From Gongronella butleri (lineage: Eukaryota; Mucoromycota; Mucoromycetes; Mucorales; Cunninghamellaceae): a DNA stretch of 64,000 bases. The stretch spans positions 1 to 64,000 of the forward strand of contig JAIWZP010000069.1 in the NCBI GenBank assembly GCA_025201375.1. Reading direction: 5' to 3'. The notes under the pieces are model-generated. The model worked only from the letters and a program-made list of their open reading frames with translations. It had not been told where the DNA came from and did no database searches. The translations under genes were made by a program, and so were the position numbers. Of the stretch, positions 58,130 to 64,000 are shown piece by piece; position 1 is the stretch's first letter; each line of letters begins with the position of its first letter.

Positions 58130-58700
58130 CGTAGACCTTAGGCGAGGCCACCAGGAGGGAAATTTGCTGTTACGTATGATCCTGTATGATGATGATACAG
58201 TAGTAAATCTGCAATAAAAATTGAGAATCGACAAGACCGTTCTCGAGCAAATCGCCATTAAACGATTAAAGAAAATATCGAAGAAAGCTGTTGTTACTGT
58301 ATCTCCGTCGTCATATTTACTAGCTAGGATCGTGGTGAAACTAGTGGATTCATCTGGTGGGAGAGACTTAAATGGCGCTTTCGACACGTTACTGTAAAAC
58401 TTCTGGGGGTCGTGCTTTTTGTTGTCGAGAAAAATTGGAATTTGCAAGCGTGTAAAATGTCGTTCATCGGGCGGGCAAACAATCGAAAAATGACGCCCGA
58501 GTGCGTCTCGTTCGAGTGCACCACAAATTATTGCATTTCAAGAGCCAATGCTGAATTTGCAAAAATAACGGAATTTTGGATCCATCTGCGTAATGACTCA
58601 GTCAACTTCCGGTTTTTAATTTCTCATGCGAAGAGGAAATCAAAAAATACGCGTTTCAAGTGGTCTCGCATCTCTCAAATCCAGAAGTGGCGGTTCCACG
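58130..58700 (+). repeat. Family A, 3' part
   Basis: Closest in reading to the 3' half of the 44,320 copy (GCAATAAAAATTGAGAATCGACAAGACCG, CGTGGTGAAACT, GTCGTTCATCGGGCG). TACTGTA is inserted at 58,390-58,396 and near 58,300. Confidence 0.7.
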
Positions 58701-58799
58701 CCTTGCTCGGCTAAGCAAGGGCCTCCGGTCCTTGTTCCCGTCAAGCGTCCAATTGGCGCTTGATTTTCAAGCCATTGTCAAGAAAAAGGAGGCCGAAAT

Positions 58800-59350
58800 A
58801 TTCAAATGAAAAAAAATTATGAGATGGAGACCATTGGATGACAAAGACGTGCCATGGTATTTCGCAAAATCGTGATTTATCACCCATTTCCCTTCATGAT
58901 GTTCAAACCGACAGACTTTAGGTCCTTGGATTGCCTCGCTATACGTACACACTCCATAAGTCCAGATAGACGCACCTTGGTTACAAGCGAAAATGGCATG
59001 AAAAATTAAGAGTCCATCGTCTGGTTGTGACAAAAATGCGATTTCTTGGAGCTGAGACTTGCTTTCACCCCAAGGCTAACTTGACGAGGATTAGATACAG
59101 CTCCATAAAACAGGTTTCATCCGAAGGATCTTGACCTACTGCATCTATGGATGCTGGTGATCTGTGAAAAATGTACGTAAGTGTTTGGGACAGTGAGTGC
59201 GAAAGCAAAAAGGGCTTTTTTTCACAATTTTGGTTTGGCAATGGTGTGTCCCACAGCCGTGTTGCTCATGGCCCGCTTTGAATTCACGCACCTGAGACGT
59301 CTCTAGCTTGTAGATGCGCTAGCATGGCACAATGGCGCGTTTCCCAACGG
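58800..59350 (+). repeat. Dispersed repeat family B, copy 3, diverged
   Basis: Follows the family A tail directly and carries weakened B landmarks: TTAGGTCCTTGGATTGC, GAGTCCATCGTCTGG, CACCCCAAGGC and GATGCTGGTGATCTGTGAAAAA. Confidence 0.45.
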
Positions 59351-59559
59351 AATTCACCTGAAAAAAAAGAAAATCTTCCATTGCTCGAAAACGAGCAATT
59401 GGATCGCGCTTGTTTTTAGCCATTTTCTTGGTTTCTCGATAAAGGCTTCTTGATTTGCATGCTGCTGACCTTTTTTTTTTTTTTTTTTTTTTCAGGAGCC
59501 CGCCAGGTATCCACCGCTAAATTTTGATGTGCGTGTACTGCACAAACACCATCACGCTG

Positions 59560-59950
59560 TCAGTCGACCGTTGTTTATCAGTAAATATGGGAAAATTGAG
59601 GGTTGATTTTAAGCCATTTTCGAGCAAATGCCCACAAACGAATTGGTTGAAAAACATGACTTTCTCCGTCAGTTTTTGACATAATCTGGCGAAACTAGTG
59701 TCGTTCGATAGAGACTCGGCATCATCTTCCAATACATCAAAAGCGCCATGGCTCATCCTGGCCATTGACGAACAAATCGAGTTTAAAAAATTGATGAAAT
59801 GCTCACTCAGTGTTTGCATGCGTTCAAAGGTCCATGCATCGGGGGAGCAAACATGCCACGAGACGCTCGAGCGTGCCTCTTTCAAGCGGTGTCAGTTTCA
59901 CCGCGTTCAAAGAACAATTTGACAAACCAGTGCAGCAATTCAAGGAAAAA
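59560..59950 (+). repeat. Family A, 3' part, short
   Basis: Contains the CGTTCGATAGAGA, GCGTTCAAAGGTCCATGCATCGG and CGAGCGTGCCTCTTTC landmarks in the usual order and orientation. Confidence 0.6.
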
Positions 59951-60311
59951 AAAAAAAAAAAAACTGGTTGCGCGCGTAACCCGTTATCCTGGATGGGTTG
60001 CATTTCAGGTACGGTCGCAACGCGTCGCGTCAAAACTTGTTATCGAAAGCGCGCGGCGTCCAAGCCTCGCAAATCTCCGATCGTCAATGAAATCAGCTAA
60101 AAGTCTTGGCAGGGCAAGGTGATGATCCCTTTTTTTTTTTTTTTTTTTGTTTGGTCGCGACACCAAGTTTTTATTTTTAATTTTTCAACAATAATACAGA
60201 TATAAAGACGAGAACAAAAACTAATTCATAAGCATGTGGGTTGGGATGGCAATAAAATAATCAATGAAAAGAAAAAAAAAATAAGGGGAAGGGGGTGGTG
60301 GTATTGGCGCT
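59951..60311. other. No gene; 3' flank of the bZIP gene
   Basis: ACGCGT-containing sequence at 60,015 and T-runs at 60,128-60,148. Probably includes the bZIP polyadenylation region (read on the minus strand). Confidence 0.45.
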
Positions 60312-61256
60312 TTATTGACGGCCAGTCAATGCCTTGTGAGCTTCAGCGAGTTGAGCTTCAAGGGTACGGATGCGTTCTTCAAGGCCCTTGTCCTTTGATT
60401 CAAGGACACTCTTTTGCGATTCCAGCACGGCGATTTTGGTCGAGAGCTTGGCATTGTCGGTTTCGAGGTCGACGACGCGCTTCTCGAGGGCCTCCATCTT
60501 GACGAGCTTCTTGAGACGCGAGCGGCGCGCGGCATCAGTGTTCTTTTGGCGCTTGAGAATGACTTCCTCGGACTCCTTGCTGTCGTACGACTTGCGCTTG
60601 CCGGCCAAGCCTTGCATCGATGGCATTGCCATGGTGGGCATCATGAAGCCGGACGCGGCAGGCTGCGGCGACGCGGGCGACGACGAGCCAGGCGACGAGA
60701 TCGACGATGAGCGCGCAGCCGCGGCCGATTTGGGCATGATGGGCACCAATGGCTTTTTGGCGGGCGCGATCGAGCGATACGCGGGCGGGGCAGGGACCAC
60801 GGGCTTCTTGGCGGCAGCGGGGGCGGCGACGGCGACAGGAGCAGCAGCAGCAGCTTGTTGTTGTTGTTGCTGTTGAGGCGAGATCTCCGGGAACAGCGTG
60901 ATGTCGGCGGCAGTCTTGTTGAGCGGGCTGGATGGGCTGGCATGCGAGACAGGCGATGCACTTGCAACACTGCTGCTGGAGCCCATCATGGCGGGCGTCA
61001 TGATCTCAGGCGACGACAGGTACGCGTCAAACAAGTCTTCGACCTTTGGCTGCGTGGCGGCTTGCTTCAAAAAGTCCGGCATCATGGGCAACAATTGTGC
61101 ATCGGTCAACCAATGGTCCACGGGAGGTGTCGCGAGAGGCGTGGACGCGGCCGACGAGCAGTCTTGTTGCTGAAGCATGAGATTGAGGAACAAATCGGAG
61201 GAATTCATGGTGCCGTTGGCGGCAGGCGCATTCATAAAGAACTGGGCGGTATTCAT
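60312..61256 (-). CDS. Gcn4/CpcA-type bZIP transcription factor
   Basis: Intronless, 314 residues on the minus strand. Residues 1-120 are the acidic/hydrophobic activation region, including DLFDAYLSSPE, which resembles the degron/activation segments of Gcn4. A Gln run and an Ala/Pro-rich linker follow. The DNA-binding part at about 232-252 reads VILKRQKNTDAARRSRLKKL, the N-x-x-A-A-R-R-S-R signature of the Gcn4/CpcA group. A leucine zipper (LEKRVVDLETDNAKL...) extends to about residue 310, longer than the yeast zipper. Homologues activate amino-acid biosynthesis genes under starvation. The leader carries two uORFs (below), which supports the assignment. Confidence 0.92.
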   Translation of the reverse strand: MNTAQFFMNAPAANGTMNSSDLFLNLMLQQQDCSSAASTPLATPPVDHWLTDAQLLPMMPDFLKQAATQPKVEDLFDAYLSSPEIMTPAMMGSSSSVASASPVSHASPSSPLNKTAADITLFPEISPQQQQQQQAAAAAPVAVAAPAAAKKPVVPAPPAYRSIAPAKKPLVPIMPKSAAAARSSSISSPGSSSPASPQPAASGFMMPTMAMPSMQGLAGKRKSYDSKESEEVILKRQKNTDAARRSRLKKLVKMEALEKRVVDLETDNAKLSTKIAVLESQKSVLESKDKGLEERIRTLEAQLAEAHKALTGRQ

Positions 61257-61386
61257 CGTGTCAAAAATAAAAAAAAAAGGGGCAGGGGATGAAAATGGGG
61301 AGACTAATCTAGGGCTTGAAATGGGCGCTGTTGGGGCTGGTTCTGGGGGGATTTGATAGGGGATGGGACTATAAAATCAATTGATG

Positions 61387-61518
61387 CTAATTTCCAAATG
61401 CGTTGTAATGGGTTGTTCTTTTGCGGGTGCAGGTAGAGGGCTCGTCGGTACAGTAGGCGAAGAAGGGTTTGCTAGAGTGGAGGCAACAGGCTTGGGGTTT
61501 GGCAGATGAGGCAGACAT
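61387..61518 (-). promoter_or_regulatory. uORF2 of the bZIP mRNA, 43 codons
   Basis: ATG at 61518 opens a 43-codon frame ending in TAG at 61389-61387, 130 nt before the main ATG. Begins MSASSAKPQACCLHSSKPF. Length and place match the inhibitory second uORF of filamentous-fungal cpc-1/cpcA leaders. No other ATG lies between it and the main start. Confidence 0.65.
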
Positions 61519-61608
61519 GAGTGGACACAACAGATAATTCACAAGATTATTTAACAGAGACAATAGACAGATGATAAATTGACAGAGGACACGATAGACA
61601 AGAGACGA

Positions 61609-61629
61609 TTAAATAATAATGGAAACCAT
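61609..61629 (-). promoter_or_regulatory. uORF1 of the bZIP mRNA, 6 codons
   Basis: ATG at 61629 in an ACC-ATG-G context (near-ideal Kozak), six codons (MVSIII) and TAA. It is 90 nt upstream of uORF2. A short, well-initiated first uORF that permits reinitiation is the expected design. Confidence 0.65.
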
Positions 61630-61678
61630 GGTTGTCAAAAATGGGCTAATAAGCGACAATGGGTTCAAGGGTTTCAAA

Positions 61679-61686
61679 ATATATAA
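61679..61686 (-). promoter_or_regulatory. TATA-like box of the bZIP gene
   Basis: TTATATAT on the minus strand, about 50 bp upstream of uORF1, so that both uORFs would be in the transcript. The start site itself is not visible. Confidence 0.35.
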
Positions 61687-61699
61687 AAAAGGAGGTTTG

Positions 61700-62541
61700 G
61701 GAGTACAGGTTTGGCAAAGGAAAAAAAAAAAAGAGCAGGTATGTGTGTCTGTTCAAAAAGAAAAAGTGTCTTCGAGGAAGAAAAACAAAAACAAAAAGGG
61801 GGCGTGAAAATTGCTGCTGGGCACCATTTTATTCATGGCGCAAAGATGCAAGGTAATGATTGGTGCTGGGCTTAACTCCGGTGATGACTCTTGCACCACT
61901 TTTTGTGCATCATTTTAAAAATGATTGGCTCTCCCTTATCTTTTGCCTTTCTGGCGACCACCGCCCAAAACTCTATTACAAAATGGCGTGAATCGCCACA
62001 TAAAAAAAATACAAAAGACGGTGACGGCCGAGCTACGGGGCGTGAGGATGCGCTTTGCTTTTTTCCCCCTCGTCGGCTCCATCGCTCCAATTGCACGATT
62101 TGCTGCTTTTTTTTTTTGCCTTACGGTGCATCGACACGAGCTGGTGCATCTGGATGCCGCCATGTGTTACCGGCAATGAAGGAACAGTGGCTTTTGTTCT
62201 CCCTTGTCTCACATTCTCACCCACTTTTTTTTTTTTTTTTTGTGTGCCCACATCGCCGGTTCAATGCCAGAATACCCCGTTGCCTCTTTTGGCCATCTTG
62301 GATCGCATGTTCACGAAACCTTCGTGATCCCAATATAGCAATGATGAGGTGCGATGGATCGGCTGTTGCATGTGAATCGCGGGCATGAAAAAAAAAGCAA
62401 TTGACAGTTTGGTGTCGCTTTTATTCGAGTTAAATTATACAGGGTCACATGAAAAGAAGTTTGCGAGGGAGGCGGGGGGAATATGGATGGCTGTCGTCGA
62501 GAGAGAAAAACGAGCGTGATAAAAAAAAAGACGCCATGGGC
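61700..62541. other. No gene seen
   Basis: Spacer between the bZIP promoter and the 3' end of the four-TM gene. A- and T-runs; overlapping short ORFs only. Confidence 0.5.
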
Positions 62542-63647
62542 TTAATACACGGTGGACATATGGTATCGCGACTCTTCGAAATCCTTGATTTGCTGATCGT
62601 GCAGGCGATGATGACGTGCGCCATTGCGCAGGCGCGATGCATAAGCGGACACGACACTGGCAAAGTAAAACTATGCACAGAAAAAAAAAGGTTTAGAGGG
62701 AGACGAATGTCCATTGACCATCAATTTCAGAAAAAAAAAAGCGCGTGGACGTGCGTCTGCGGGCGATCGCGTTACCTGAAGGAATTGAATGACGGCGATG
62801 GTGACACCAAAGGCGATGAGGAATGTCTTTACGGTATCCTCGCACGACGCTAGCGACGCTGAGTTGGCATTGAGGGTGCCTGGATAGCGGACGGGCGCGT
62901 AATAAGGGCTGTCCGAGAGAATGACGGGTTCAACGGAAGGCTGAGCATTGGAGATGCCGACAAAGCCAGAGCGGTGGCAGGCAGCTGCCATGGCATCGCG
63001 ATGCGTAACCATCAATGCCATGCAAATGACATATTTGATCACCGACAGCGTGCAATTGACCCACACAATCACCGTGAATGCCTTGGCAAACTTGCGCGAA
63101 GACTATATAAAAAGCTGGTCAGACACGCCCGCTGCACGATCTTGAGCATCTTGAGCGCGATCCCATCAATGGCCCACATGGGGGGCCATGACGCGTCTTT
63201 TTTTTTTTTTTTGCATTTCTTACAAAGCAAGAGCCAAACATGCCCACGACACCGCCCAAGCAGATGATCACGGTGAACAGCAGGTCAATGTAATACCAAG
63301 GTCGCGCGGCCTGCCCTGAATACACAGTGGCAGCTAAAAATACAAAAGAAAAAAAAGGCTCGGTGAGTATTCAATTCGTCATTTTTCGTCATTTTCGCGC
63401 ACCATTGATGCCCAAAAAGCCTGTCGTGGTGTCAATGAGATAGACGGCCTAAGCAATGGCAAGAATTAAAAAAAAGGGGGTATGGGTCAGTCGTCTTTGC
63501 GATAAGAAAAAGGCCAAAAACACGGGCGCGTCGGCTGCGCGCGGCTTTTGGCGGTTTATTTCGGCTTACGGCAAACCAAAACGCAATCAAAAACGTGCCA
63601 AAGCGTAGAGGAATAAAGCAACAACACTTTTCCAAGCCGACACTCAT
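62542..63647 (-). CDS. Four-span membrane protein
   Basis: Five exons on the minus strand: 63647-63570, 63448-63403, 63333-63224, 63102-62776 and 62670-62542, 229 residues. The N-terminus MSVGLEKCCCFIPLRFG has a Cys triplet suited to palmitoylation, before the first membrane span. Further spans: about 52-77 (YYIDLLFTVIICLGGVVGMFG), 85-110 (FTVIVWVNCTLSVIKYVICMAL) and 165-190 (TFLIAFGVTIAVIQFLQVFYF). A hydrophilic loop between spans 3 and 4 holds Cys residues. The cytosolic tail is basic with HHRLHDQQIKDFEESRYHM. Small C-C-x-I-P-L-R four-TM proteins recur in fungi, of unknown role, perhaps tetraspan organisers. All spans are needed to keep the frame across introns, which supports the model. 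Confidence 0.85.
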
Positions 63648-64000
63648 TTGCAAACAAGGAAAAAAAAAACCGAGCAAGAGCAACAAAAAGCGAAATTGAA
63701 CAAAGAAACAACAAAAAAGGGATAATGGGCTTGCTACCGGAGCCCCAAGTTTTTGCCTTTTTGATTGGCCAGCCGCAAATTGGACCTCAAAATAGCTCAT
63801 AGAGAGCCAGCCTCGAAAACACAAGACAAAATGGCATGAATCGACGCGCTCGCAGGGCCAAATGGCCATTGCCCGTATCATTGCATCCCATTGCGACCCC
63901 AATGCCCACACATGGTGTGTTTTTCATGATTCTTTTTTCATGCAACAAATAAATGCGAGACAAAAAAAAAAAAAAAAGAGCGCGTCGCGGCGTCAATTCC
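63648..64000. other. Promoter side of the four-TM gene
   Basis: No gene seen. A minus-strand ORF crossing 63,432-63,911 includes the first exon and its upstream region only by read-through. Confidence 0.45.

Overview
The window looks like nuclear DNA of a filamentous fungus, most likely an early-diverging lineage such as Mucoromycota. This rests on an APSES (StuA/EFG1-type) regulator, a Gcn4/CpcA-type bZIP, Mgm101, many short introns (about 50-370 nt) with GT-AG borders, CT-rich leaders and TATA boxes. HSPA12-like Hsp70s are also common in that group. The lineage is inferred from gene content; I could not run a phylogeny. Long A or T homopolymers are everywhere, often right after a 5' splice site or right before a 3' splice site.

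Layout. 1-3,900 is decayed repeats. 4,002-14,827 holds four genes: an aldo-keto-reductase-like mitochondrial protein (+), an APSES regulator (-), an Arb2/FAM172-like protein (-) and the REX4 exonuclease (-). A tRNA-Glu (-) follows, with a 450-bp repeat abutting its 5' end; an identical inverted copy abuts a tRNA-Asp (+) about 16.7 kb away. Between these two tRNAs lie a large orphan gene (16,461-19,738), a repeat-rich gene desert with fold-back elements, two F-box/LRR-like gene relics and one small hypothetical gene.

34,526-55,914 is a gene-dense housekeeping block: MGM101, a small secreted-type peptide, G-protein beta, divergent RPL21/RPS9, a small mitochondrial-type protein, SPF45, an HSPA12-like Hsp70 with a prion-like tail, an ABHD12-like hydrolase and a SAM methyltransferase. 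One repeat island (43.8-45.6 kb) interrupts it. 55,915-60,311 is a second repeat island. The window closes with a Gcn4/CpcA-type bZIP carrying two uORFs, and a four-TM membrane protein. The genes do not form one pathway; the block is mostly core informational, mitochondrial, signalling and lipid functions.

Most unusual features. (1) The repeats and spacers are sprinkled with TACAGTA/TACTGTA. Comparison of repeat copies shows these as 5-bp insertions at TA, the classic excision footprint of Tc1/mariner transposons, and candidate terminal-repeat remnants (CAGTATGATACG) sit in the 56-58 kb island. (2) An identical 450-bp sequence abuts two different tRNA genes within 1-2 bp. (3) Every copy of the main dispersed repeat that I could orient lies in the same direction. 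(4) The bZIP leader matches the two-uORF amino-acid-control design. (5) Two enzyme-fold proteins appear to have lost catalytic residues. All exon boundaries were placed by eye and checked for reading-frame continuity; coordinates of repeats are approximate.
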